Assembly (NCBI GenBank): GCA_037893225.1
Contig: JAZGUH010000483.1
Location: 434,001-498,000, forward strand
Source of the DNA: Hippasteria phrygiana
Lineage: Eukaryota; Echinodermata; Asteroidea; Valvatida; Goniasteridae
Direction of reading: 5' to 3'
DNA: 64,000 nt
Shown piece after piece: positions 23,024-34,130 of the stretch. The number at the start of each line of letters is the position of its first letter. Position 1 is the stretch's first letter. The translations under genes were made by a program, and so were the position numbers. Below the pieces are notes generated by a model. It had not been told where the DNA came from, did no database searches, and saw only the letters and a list, made by a program, of their open reading frames with translations.

Positions 23024-25409
23024 TAGGGCTGTCCCGAATATACCGAATATTCGATATTCGATCGTCAAACAAATATTCAAATATAATTTTTGTCAGTTCG
23101 AATATTCGAAAAGATATATATGTGCAGAGATATGATACACGACACATTTCAGTATTGAAAAAGGGGCTCTGAATTGATACATTATATATCAATTCCTGGG
23201 GGTACAATTTCACTGAAAATGGCTTAAAGTTAAAGCTTACAGCCTAAGGAACCTAGACATACCTCATGTTGAAGCATTTTCCTGAGCCTTTTTTTTTCTT
23301 CTGAATTTAGCAGATAAAAAATTGCCCCCTGAATGAGAATGTCAGTGTTACATGCTGCACTGCTGTCTATAAAAATGGTGTTCAACCACAGACAGTAAGG
23401 ATTTAAAAAAAATAATTCAGCCTCAAACCGTTTAAACTACTCAATTAAAGGTATTTATAGCAACAAAAACTGTAAACATTATATTGCTTATTTTTCTGAC
23501 GAATTTAAACTTATCGATTCTGTACATAACTCTTGGTGTCCGCCTCGTTGTAATGTAGTCTCGCTCTCACCTAATATCGCATGCAAACATCTTTATCTCG
23601 CCTGCACATCTAAACTATGCACATGCGATCACTTTACAAAATATCAACGTCATAGAGGGCCTCGAATCAGTGGCGAGCTTTAATGACTGGTTTCCTATCA
23701 CTTTGATTTTTCGTGTCCGTGTGTTATGTACGCAATCTGTCATGCAATGCGGGCTTGCCGAAGTCAGAACACCCAATGTTGCAAATTTCTAGCAAGCTAG
23801 GGAGTTGTACTGTCATGTGGCCTGACCAAGGTTGGCCGTGATTGGTTGGGTTTTCTGAAGTGGTGCGTTGTGTCTTCGTGTCCGGTATCTGGACACAAGT
23901 TATGTACAGAATTGGGACAGGCATGGGTGAGTTTTTCGTGTCATCAGTGCCCACATTTCTTGAAATTCCGGGTTGCCAGAATGTTCAAACGTTATGCCAC
24001 AAAATGGTAAATGTAATTTTTCTTACTACGATGGGAAAATTTACATGTAGTGCTTCAAAACAACAACGAGAGGCTAAAGTGTTTCGGTTTTGGGGAAGTC
24101 CAGCCAATTTTCCGCTGATTTTTGTAAACATGGCAGCATGAATTTTTCATCCGCATTATGTTCGAATGCCGATTTTACTAGTTTTTTTGTTTCTTGAGGA
24201 TAATTTTTTCTTTTTCAGTTTTCGTAATGGTAATCATCTAACTTAACTCAATTAGAAACAAGACATTTTGGAAGTAAACAAATGTTTTTACGGGGTTTAG
24301 CCTTGATTTCTGGCGTACATAATTCGGACACCGAGATCTGGAGGTCATGCAAAATGTACATAATGCAACATGAAAATCAAATTAAAGCTCATAAATTTGT
24401 TAAATTGTACATGCAATACAATTACTATTAAAACAAACATTCAACTATACAACTTTTTTCAAAGCATGGTGCCATAAACTGGTGAAGAGCAATGACAAAT
24501 CTTCATATATTAACAATTTGGTGTCCATGTTTTGATGTTATGTACAATTATTTGTCATGGTTAACCTTGCCCACTATAAGAGCTTTGGATTCCAGTACTT
24601 TTCTATCATGTCTTTCTATGGTTATGGGTCAGTGCAACATTTTAAGACACACTATTTAGTTGTCCACTCAAATCTCAATAGTTATTTCATAAAGATTAAT
24701 ACCACATCCCCTTCTGTACATAACGGTGTCCACCTAAACACAACTCATTTTTTTTTTTGGAAAATGTATTTTCAGTGTTTTGTGTATGTCATGTTGCATA
24801 GTCCTCCATGATTAGACATACTTTAAAGAACAACTTCAATGTCCTGGGAAATTCTCTGCCCAGTATGAGAAATGTGCTCCTAAAGGACACCAAGTTATGT
24901 ACAGAAGATATCTCCCTTGGCTCACTTTAAGGGCTGGTGTATCTCTTGTTTCGAGTTGTCTTGCTCCACCAGTTCATTTTTATGTTTCTATGGACTATAT
25001 TAAATATCTTTACAGGGTAAATGATGGTAACATCTGTTGTTCATTTTTGGTCTGTTTTGTAACAAAAATGTGTCGTGTATCATATCCCTGCACATATGCA
25101 CGACTCTGATGCTATTTTAATAGAAAAGTTACGGCGCTTAGCAGTGTCAAATGCCGCATTTTTGTCAATCGTAATTTTTTTGTGGACGGAGTTTATTGTT
25201 CCTGTCCGTAAAACCCTTGATACAACAGGGGCATGCAAACAATTGCCGTTTGGACGGTCCATAATATAAATCGCCATACTTAAAACACTGGCGTGCTTTT
25301 ACGTGCAATGTTTTTTTTACTTGATCGGCGAGTATCGAATATTCGAATATTCGGTCAAAGCCAGTTTCGAATATTCGAATACTAAATTATTCGAAAATGA
25401 ACAGCCCTA
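23024..25409. mobile_element. long hAT element, 2,386 bp, TSD GGTAGTAC
   Basis: The TIRs TAGGGCTGTCCCGAATAT and ATGAACAGCCCTA border the element, followed inward by overlapping GAATATTCG palindromes. GGTAGTAC is duplicated exactly (23016-23023 and 25410-25417). A subterminal inverted pair, GATATGATACACGACACATT (about 23130) and its mirror near 25070, supports a single unit. Only short non-homologous frames occur inside, so transposase must be supplied elsewhere or has decayed. Confidence 0.9.
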
Positions 25410-26019
25410 GGTAGTACGTGTACATGTATTTATGGTTGGAATGGGATGTGTGATTATCCAAAAGAGAATTCAGGATTATCCAAAATGGAAAACTGACATT
25501 TTGGAAATGGGAAAAAAAACAAATTAGCTCTAGAGCTATGTAAAATACCAACTCCAATATGGCTTGTTTATTACTGCTGCTGATGATGTCAGTCAAGAAT
25601 ACGTAATTTTGTGTGGGCGTGAGAGCATGGCATGATTTTCTCTGTCCTAAATCCTGACGAATTAATCAAAGGCAAAAATACATCAGAATCATTACTACTT
25701 ATGTACATTGTACATGGTTGAGAACCATTGACAACATTTTTTTTCTTTCTGTGAACTTTCAGCACAAAAGTTACTCAGAGGTGCATTATGTGACTTTTAA
25801 GCTACTAATTTCTACATATTTCTATATTAATTTTCACCTCAATGAGTAGTTCTGGGGAGTAATTGCAACATTTTAGTTTTTATGCTAATATTCACGAGTT
25901 AAAGTATGACATCATCAAAGACAACCTCAGTGTCGTTATGGCTTGGTGTACAAATAGCTCAAACTTTTCTGCATTTCCTTCGAGTACAATGTAGGTTACA
26001 CATCGGACTCAAAGCTTAG

Positions 26020-26275
26020 TGGGTCATTTGGGGTTCAAAAGTGTGACATGATTTGGTGTCCCTGTTACACCTGACCTGTGTAATATTCCCATCAGGTATT
26101 ATTAAAATTGAGTTCACACTATATTTTACTTGCATGGCAGGTACTTCGCTCACTCTTGGAGATATTGTAGAAGGCATTAAAGAATGTGTCCTGAATTGTA
26201 AAATCTTATGTCAGATGTACATGCAACAGGGACACCAAAATTGGACCCCAAATTTATTTCTTCATAACATTTTTG
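26020..26275. mobile_element. diverged copy of the GGGTCATTCCA MITE family, reversed
   Basis: GTGTGACATGATTTGGTGTC, GGTACTTCGCTCACTCTTGG, GGCATTAAAGAATG, CAATTTTACAAT-like segments and CAGGGACACCAAAATTGGAC parallel the copy at 58654-58924 in reverse. Confidence 0.65.
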
Positions 26276-26639
26276 CCGCATTATTCAAAAGACTGAATTT
26301 AGTACTGTTCTTACACCCTTTGACAAGGAGTTCTTTGTTTTATCAAAGATACATGTACAATGTAGCACCCTCTTGAATACACAAATGGAAGGATTTTTCT
26401 AGTGCTGGGATACAAATCCGTATTTTTTTTACATTCGGTTTCAATTCCACTATTCCATTTCGGAAACCCGGATATTCAGAAAAAACCTTAAACAAATTAA
26501 GCCTTGCATATTTTGTGACACAGGCTAAAGAAAACAACTGGAACATCCTCCAATTTGCTCCACGGTCTCTGATTATACACAATGTAACTGCATTCACTTG
26601 CTAGTGGTCTTCTTGGTATAGCCTGCCCATCCATTCCCA

Positions 26640-26679
26640 CCCCCCCCCCCCCCCACCCCCCCCCCCCCCCCCCCCCCCA
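26640..26679. repeat. C16-A-C22 homopolymer tract
   Basis: This is an almost pure run of about 39 C interrupted by one A. The flanks (26276-26950) hold no recognised gene. Confidence 0.85.
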
Positions 26680-26954
26680 ACATTACAGCTCTGGCGTGTT
26701 TTTGGTAAAAAGGCCCAGTGGTCACTCAATCCTGCAAAATATCCAGTCATTGGGAGGGCTTTTCATATGGCACTTGTCACTTATTTTTTGGCATGACTCG
26801 GATTTAGCAAAATCTGATAGCCGTTATTCAGTTTGAATAAATTTAGGATAACCGGATTTTGAAATCTCCGATTTCTCTCGCCGCTAGATTTGAACTGAGA
26901 ACTGAAAAACACCACCATCCTTCATTCCAATGAAAACAAGTATTTACATGTCGG

Positions 26955-27122
26955 TCATGTTTGTATTTTTGTAACAATTAGTACCATTCCTGAACACGGT
27001 TTGAACTGGATCTCCATTGGAATGTTTCCTTCAATTAAAAGACGCTGCATTTCTCCAAATGTCACTTCCTCCATACTTGGCCTGTTTACATATTTTGCTG
27101 ATTTCAGTCCGTACGTGTACAT
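26955..27122 (-). CDS. candidate small coding exon or short protein, unassigned
   Basis: The minus strand is open for 55 codons from ATG 27122 to TGA 26955, and the frame stays open a further 21 codons upstream of the ATG. The translation looks protein-like: MYTYGLKSAKYVNRPSMEE, then VTFGEMQRLLIEGNIPMEIQ. The pattern [ST]-F-x-E-x-x-x-L-[IL]-x-x-G-x-x-[IL]-P loosely resembles the short helix-plus-IPG motif of PEX14-like/PEX39-like peroxisomal proteins, but the usual glycine after the proline is methionine. It lies inside EGLN intron 2 on the same strand. It may equally be part of a decayed mobile element or a chance frame. Confidence 0.25.
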   Translation of the reverse strand: MYTYGLKSAKYVNRPSMEEVTFGEMQRLLIEGNIPMEIQFKPCSGMVLIVTKIQT

Positions 27123-28017
27123 TGGAACGCAGCGGTACAGGCAGGGCGTGATAAAAGAATTGGATCTATTTCCACGTCAATGGCCCAAAGTCCAAATATC
27201 ATTTTTGCATGCTCTGCTAATATCAATACTTCTTCTGTGTCATTCTAAGAGGATGGTAAACACTGCTACATGTACGTGTACAAGTACTTGAGCTGAGTTC
27301 ATTAAATGGCACTGTTTTTTTAAGAGCAAGAACACTAATTTGAAACAAGGAATACAAATGATTTTATACTTTTTAAAAAATGACTTCCAGTCACATTTTT
27401 CTGATAAGGAAATTGCTCCATTAAAAAAAAAATGTAAGTACATGTACATTGTACATGTGAAAGGCTAATTTAAAATATGATTGTTTTCTTCAATTTTGAA
27501 TTAAAAAATAAGGCACTTTCAGCCCGTCTTTCCCTTTTTTATTCATAGACTACTTTCTGAAAAATGTAAGCGGTGTTTCGAAAAAATGCATTAAAGGTAC
27601 GATATACATGTAGCATTGGTATACGGGAATTCGCCGAACAAAATAGGAAGCCATTTTCACGGTGGTGCCGCGCCCGCGTGCAGGCTGCCCGCGTTCTTTA
27701 ATTTGAGTCACGTGCGCATTTTGGCAAGTTGTAAACACCCTGTTGGTCGAAGCTGCGTCGAGCGCGTGTGTCTAATACGCACGCGAGCGCCTCACCACCG
27801 CAGTAAATGCTTCAAATTTTGGTCGCCGGATTAGTCTATACCTGGCAAGCGGGTTACAGGCAGTGTTCATATTAGTTGTGTGATTCATACATTCACTAAC
27901 ATACCTGTGAAAAATCTGGCTCTGTCAACTCTGTGCACGATCATGTGGGTTTATTTAAAAATACACCACAGCATCTTGGGAGGTCTTCAGATCAAATTTT
28001 CTCAAAGATGATGGCAT

Positions 28018-28226
28018 TTAACCCCTTGACACCGGATTTCATATAGGCGCCAGGCCGGCTTGTCAGCCAAGCAAAACGGAAACAAAAGGCTTGTGCAGCC
28101 AAGCATAACGTACACAATACCCCAATAATGGATTGAAAATGCAGAAATTGACGTGTATAGACGTCACCCGGCCAGGTGGCAATTTCAATCTGCACGTATT
28201 TGTGTCAACCGGTGGCAAGGGGTTAA
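28018..28226. mobile_element. TTAA-type MITE inserted into another repeat
   Basis: TTAACCCCTTGACACCGG and CCGGTGGCAAGGGGTTAA form the ends, with TTAA at each border. The outside sequence is split relative to the uninterrupted copy at 11290-11360, so this is a nested insertion. Confidence 0.82.
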
Positions 28227-29084
28227 TTAAAGTGGAAAAACTTCTCAGTAGGATTGGTACTGGTAACATCTTTATTTAACAGTGTGCATTCGGATTGAAA
28301 CTAATAAATTTAGCTTTAGGCTAAAAGCAACTTGAGGTATGGAGCTATAAAGGGATAAAAGAGAATCAGAGGCAAGAGGTAGGAATTAAGATTCCTCTTG
28401 AAGCAGGAAAGATCGTAAGATGAAGGGAAACATGCACCAGGCAAAGAATTCCATACAGATACAGAACGAGGGGAAAGCTATCGGCATACAAATGTTGCTC
28501 TTCTTTCTACATGTACTATGTACACATAGTAACAGCTAGGGTATATTTAACAGACAGAAAATCAAGTTTCATGCTCAAACACCCTAACAGGAGGAACCAA
28601 GCTGGATACCTGTAATAAGGCATGACATGGAGTTCAAAATTTCCATTTTTCGTTTTATCTCTCTCTCTCTATGTCTTTGAATTATCGAAATGCATACATC
28701 TATCTGCAAATTCTGACAGCAGCCATGCTTGTGCAAACATTTGATGCAAGAACATGACATTTGACTGAGATGTACATGTACATTTCACCATGTTCACTAT
28801 TTGCATAGTTTGGTTGACATCTTGTTGACTGAGTCGGTCCAGTTGCTATGAGCATGCCCAACCTGGTGATGCCAGTGAAAAACTGGAGTAAATCAACGTT
28901 ACGTACGGCGGCACCCGATAGAGACAAGTGTGTGCTAAATCCTATGAGAAAATCTGAAATTAATGCCAAACACCAAAAGAATATGCATTTTTCTTCAAAA
29001 GTACTGGCAAATATCACCAACTCCGTTTCCAATCACAATTAAACCAGTTTATCAATCGCTGGCACATCCACTTTCAAATGCAGG

Positions 29085-29245
29085 GTATTTTTGTCACCCA
29101 ATACAGAGCTGGTAGGATTGGCAACATTTTGAATTGCCAACCCTACCACCCTTACAGTTTTCCTGGGTCCAGATCTAAATAGAGGATAAATCTTCAACAG
29201 ATACCCAAAAAAGAACTTTTGGTGAGACCAACTCATCTCTTCTGC
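29085..29245. repeat. reversed copy of the 11740-11960 hairpin repeat
   Basis: GGTAGGATTGGCAACATTTT and GCCAACCCTACCACCC form a stem, followed by TCCTGGGTCCAGAT and GAGACCAACTCA. The rest of 28227-30320 has no supported gene. It includes a CT-rich stretch (29650-29880) and a GAGAAAGAACTTGCTTAAGT phrase (about 29880) reminiscent of retroelement tails. Confidence 0.55.
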
Positions 29246-30321
29246 TTTTGGGAAAGAAAAAGTCTGTACTTTTGTAGAAGAGAAATCAATTATGGTGATT
29301 CACAATGCAGTGCTCTACCAATAGTTTCCCCTGGAGAGACTCCTTTTAATAGTGCATCATGGGAACATTTTAACATCAGTAAAACTAACGTGTGATGTTG
29401 CACTATAAATAGCTTGTTTTACACAAGTTCTGAAAACACATCTGCGATGATTGGCGCCATGTGTCTGACGGCCAAGGATGCCTGCGATTTCATCACAGGC
29501 TTTCACACGATACAACACAGTCCGGTAGTGAACGTCCCTCGTTTTGCAGTGTTTGCCTGCTTGGGTCACTGGTACTGCGATATTCTATGAACGATGAAAT
29601 TTATAGGGTACAAGTGATTTCGCGCACTTTAAAAAAAATTACCACACTAGTTTGTTTCCCTTCATCCCTCTCATCTCTATCCCTCCCCTCTTTCATCCTT
29701 TATACCCTAACCACACTCCTTTGTTCCTTGCTGTCCCTTCCCCTCTCTGTACTCCCTTTGATGTTCACACACTGCCACTCTCCTTTGCTCCTTAATCTCT
29801 CTTTTGTGTTTCTCCACCCAACCCATCTTGCTTGTGTGTTCCCTACATGTTTGTTTCTTGTACTCTGTCATTTGCCTTTGAGAAAGAACTTGCTTAAGTT
29901 TGAAACATTACAGCTTTTAATGTTGGAAACTTTCTCAATTTTTGTACATATATTTGAGAGGCTTCTGAGCGCTTTCACTTTACTGCTAAACCACAGAGCT
30001 ACAATGTATATTAAATCACTACAGCACTAACTCCTCATTCCATCATGCAGAAGTGCTTTGAAGCTGCTCTGGGCGTGGCCATGATTATTGGAGGGTTTTT
30101 ACATGTGTGTGTAACCAAAGAACAAAATTAACAAAATTTGAAAACGCCACTGCGTCACCGTTCCGCATGCATCTTTTGCCTGTCTGTAATCATCCACCTG
30201 AAAAACATTGCTTTACATGTATTTGCGTACTTCGGTTGTGAACACGCATTAAATTGGCACGTTTATTTTGCTCAGCCTAGACCAATGTTGAGATCAACAA
30301 TGTTGTGTCCTATATAGGCAT

Positions 30322-30740
30322 TCATTTGGGGTGCAGAAATACTACTTTACTATATACTGTAGCACTGAGTCTCTCTGTCTTTGATGATTGAGTGTATCAT
30401 GACAGCAGTCAAGATACTTGCAACTACAGAGTACTACTTCTATGTAATACAGTTAAGTTACTGGGTGAATTATATTTGTGTCAATGAATTGGATGGCTAA
30501 GATAAAAAATTGTATCATCTCTGAAAACCAGTAGTTCATGCTTTGTTTCCGCCTAATAGATGAAAAAAGACATTTTGCCTCCAACCCCAGCAACAAAGTA
30601 CTACATATTACTACGTACTTTATTTGGGGTGAAGTATCAAATACTAAAAATTACTACAAGCATTGTACACAAATAGGTGAGAGTATTGCATACTACAGTT
30701 TACTACTAGTAGTACATAGTGATGAGGTTAGGGTTAATGC
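30322..30740 (-). mobile_element. second copy of the 13726 TTAA family, reversed and end-truncated
   Basis: GTTCATGCTTTGTTTCCGCC, TTTTGCCTCCAACCCCAGCA and the terminal GAGGTTAGGGTTAA match the reverse complement of 13726-14196. The other terminus is missing. Confidence 0.75.
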
Positions 30741-30859
30741 ATGAAAATCAGTATAAATGCACACAAAGCCATAGTACATTGTAAATGTTGAGGTTTCCAT
30801 AGGTTTGTGCCCAGCAGGCTTTACTACATACATTGAGTTAGCAGTATACATACGGTGAT

Positions 30860-31342
30860 TTAAAGGTAGTGTGCACGATTGGTAATCCTCCAATTTCTTT
30901 TTTACTGAATTATTACGAAATACCTTTTAGACTAAGTTAATAGTAGTCTCAATCATCCTGTGAAATGATGGCACTAGGTGTGCTGTCGTTGTCAAGAAAA
31001 GTGGAAATATATATATTGTTTTCCAACGATTTCCAGCTGGAAATCGTTGGAAAACTGCCTTGTAGCCGTTAGTCAAGGCGTGCAGGGCTACCCGGACAAG
31101 TGGCGCGCCCCAGACATGATGGCGCCATGGCATATCCGGGGCGAGTCACGCGCCTTGACTAAAGGCTATCATCTGCCCAACGGTTAAAAACGAGCGCCGT
31201 TTTTCTTTCGTTTTTTTTCGCCATCCAACAACACAAAACTTTGAACAGGTCAGTGGAATGATATTTCCTATAACATACTAACCCCCAAATCTGCCCATTT
31301 CTGAAAATTCCAACAATGACCAATCATGTACACTGCATTTAA
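30860..31342 (+). mobile_element. TTAA-type MITE, AGGTAGTGTACA family, copy 1
   Basis: TTAAAGGTAGTGTGCACG and ATGTACACTGCATTTAA form the ends, with TTAA at both borders. Two internal palindromes are conserved across the family: CCAACGATTTCCAGCTGGAA continuing to its mirror, and CCTTTAGTCAAGGCG-type arms around a CCCGGACAAG...GTCCGGGG core. Confidence 0.82.
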
Positions 31343-33338
31343 TTATATACATTGTAGCTCCAAAAACTGAACTATCCTGAGAAATACCTGCTGACATAAT
31401 GTAATATGAGTGATTTGCAGACTGCCAAGTTTATATATGACCTGTTACAATTGTTTTTAGCCTATGGCTTGTTGAAATTGCTTTTTTGCCCACTTAATTG
31501 TGATTGTCCTTGTTCAAGAAGTATGGAGTTTCTTCCTTCTGAGAAACCTCATTGCACTAATTACAGATACAAACTACTTACAACCTTCTTTCTATTTTTA
31601 AATTCATTTATCATATTCTGCAGTTTTCCACTTGCCTTGTACAACGGCAGTAAGAACAGGTAGAAGCCAAATTTTTGGGATGTTTTTGTACATGGGTGCT
31701 ATACAATGACAAACGCAGCAACCGCACCTTCATGCATCAGAAATGACTAGCATGAATATTTCAACTAGTGACGGAAGAATTTGTCAATAATTCTTACTGC
31801 AAATCAGACAACGGTACGCCATTATAGGATATGCAGAGGCAGGGACGGAACAAAATACATTGGAATGATAAATTCATGTCACAATGTCTTCATTACAATT
31901 AGAACTGTCAAATGATGAATGCCACAGAAATAAATAAATGGACCCTTAATTCCCGGTTCTCCATCGTCTTCAATTTCATAACTGGTTGTGGATAAAGAAT
32001 CAAAAAGTCCTCGTAAGTCAATCTGTGACACAATAATGGACGGTAAGAAGCAGGCAGACTGGAATTTCCCCCGTGCATTGCTGCATTTCTGCCTTCATAT
32101 TTCCGTAGACTTAACATGCTGCGAAGCATTCCATATCCAATTGCTTGCTCTAGCTGGATTGCAGGAGTGGTGCCAGACACAATTATATATCAAGGGAAGA
32201 AACGACCGCAGATGACAGTGATCTACAGCCCGCGCTAAATATCACATCATTGTGCTATTTTAACTAGCAATTTGAGATTAGATGTATTTGTAATCTTCAG
32301 ACATGAGTCTGGTTTACGGGAAAATCGCTGATGTTGGGTTAGTGCAGTATTTTGAAAAATGACATTCTGCTAAAATCACTGAATTCAGCTAATTCATTGA
32401 AAAGATTCGATCATTGAATCTTGCAGTTTATTATTTTATGTCTGTGCAAAGTTACTTGGGGGAGGGAGTCATTCATTTGCACTTTTATGTGAAAATTCTG
32501 ATAATTCAGACTGTCAAATTATTACTCATATTTTTCCTTCTATACAAAAAGTGCAGAATTTACATGTGGTGATGTACACATAATTATGTGTCCGCCAAAT
32601 TTCCACGCACATTTTTAGCTTTTCTGTAAAAATGTGTGAGCAGAATCTGGATAAAAACTAGAATTCTCAACAACAAAATCAGGACAAAAAACCTCATTCT
32701 AACTTCTATAAAAATACCTCAGAGCTGAAAAAATAAACATCCTGATCCCCTCCCATATTTAGCATCAGTTCCTGCGTCATGACTGGCAAATGTCGAAGGT
32801 GAAACGAACTCTGATCTTCATGAAAAAAAAAGTTTACAGATTGATATCAAACAACCACGTCATGCCCTGCTATAGAGTGCATGGCCGTTTGGCAACATTC
32901 ACTTCACAGAAAACTCTCCCAAATGATGTTTGCTTTAAAGGGAGAAAGTCCGTCCACCATTCATGAATCAATGTGTCAACCTTTGACAATTGAAATTCCC
33001 CAATGTCAGTGTTGTGTCACAGAATGCATCTAAGCACAGCCTAATGTACTGTGTCTTGTTAGTTAAACTTGTCCTCGGGATCAACTGGAGACCTTGTGCA
33101 GTCCATTTTGAAGAAAAAAAATACTTTGCAGGATCACAGGAAAATGTTCTGGACGATTTCTAGGTTTTGCTGCTGAGTGAGAAATTTACAATTAATGGAA
33201 AAGAAGATGAAGAATATGTCAATGTTACTCTACCTAAAAACACATATTTACATACATGTACAATGTAATAGTGAAGATTATATCCATTTTTTATTTTTTT
33301 AACTTGGCAGAGTTTATGTTGTACATGCATTAGCCTCT
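31343..33338. other. no gene or repeat recognised
   Basis: This is AT-rich sequence in EGLN intron 2. Short frames near 31400-31660 and 31908-32215 show no family resemblance, and no splice-bounded exon could be supported. Confidence 0.4.
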
Positions 33339-33834
33339 TTAAATGTAGTGTACACGATCGGTAATCCTCCAATTTGTTTCAACTGAATTATTATGAAATA
33401 CCTTACTAGACTGTAAGTTAATAGTAGTCTCAATCATCCTGTGAAATGATGGCACCAGGTGTGCTGTCGTCGTCAAGAAAAGTGGAAATTTATATCGTTT
33501 TCCAACGATTTCCAGCCAGCAATCGTTGGAAAACTGCCCTGTAGCCTTTAGTCAAGGCGCGCGTGGCTACCCGAACGATCGAGTGGCGCGCCCCGGACAT
33601 GCTGGCATTCGGGGCGCGCATCACGTGTCCAGGTAGCCATGCGCGCCTTGATTAAAGGCTATCATCCGCCCGACAGTTGAAAACGAATGCCGTTTTTCTC
33701 TCTTTTTTTCTCGCCATCCAACAAACGCAAAACTTTTAACAGGTCAGTGGAACGATATTTCCTCTAAAATACTAACCCCCAAATCCACCCATTTCTGAAA
33801 ATTGCAACAATGACCAATCATGTACACTACTTTT
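33339..33834 (+). mobile_element. TTAA-type MITE, AGGTAGTGTACA family, copy 2
   Basis: It has the same structure as the copy at 30860: left TTAAATGTAGTGTACACG, right ATGTACACTACTTTTA (TTAA mutated), with the same two internal palindromes. Confidence 0.8.
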
Positions 33835-33837
33835 ATA

Positions 33838-34128
33838 CAGAGGATGGCCATAGCCACGATTTGAAAAAGACCACCTGGCTAGTTGTTGTCTATATGCGCA
33901 TTCCTGTGCATACTCAATCCATTCGGTTTTCAACTATATTGTTCTTGAAAGGGAGTGTGATGAATAGATGGGCCTTTTTCACACAAAGCTTTTATTCACA
34001 CAAAAGGGGGAGTGTGATGAATAGGATCACTCTATTGAGTGTGGTGCCTATTGTTTGTGTTTCCGCTTGGCTGCACAGCCTGTTTTTTGCATACCAGCAC
34101 CCCATCAATAACAGCCAGAGGCAATTAC
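33838..34128. mobile_element. remnant of a TTAACCCCTTG-related MITE next to the minisatellite
   Basis: GATGGCCATAGCCACGATTT and CCAGCACCCCATCAATAACA match the copy at 61555-61883. The left TTAA end is missing, and the right end runs straight into the minisatellite. Confidence 0.55.
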
Positions 34129-34130
34129 TT

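Noticed and set aside
23842..24811. Frames inside the 2.4-kb hAT element as transposase
   Set aside because: The translations lack hAT dimerisation (hATC) or BED zinc-finger signatures and are short and broken.
29461..30030. 189-codon plus-strand open frame
   Set aside because: Its length comes from a CT-rich, stop-poor stretch. The translation is Leu/Ser/Phe low complexity without any domain.
31908..32215. Possible exon on either strand near a GTAAGT
   Set aside because: No frame gives a recognisable domain or a consistent acceptor-donor pair.
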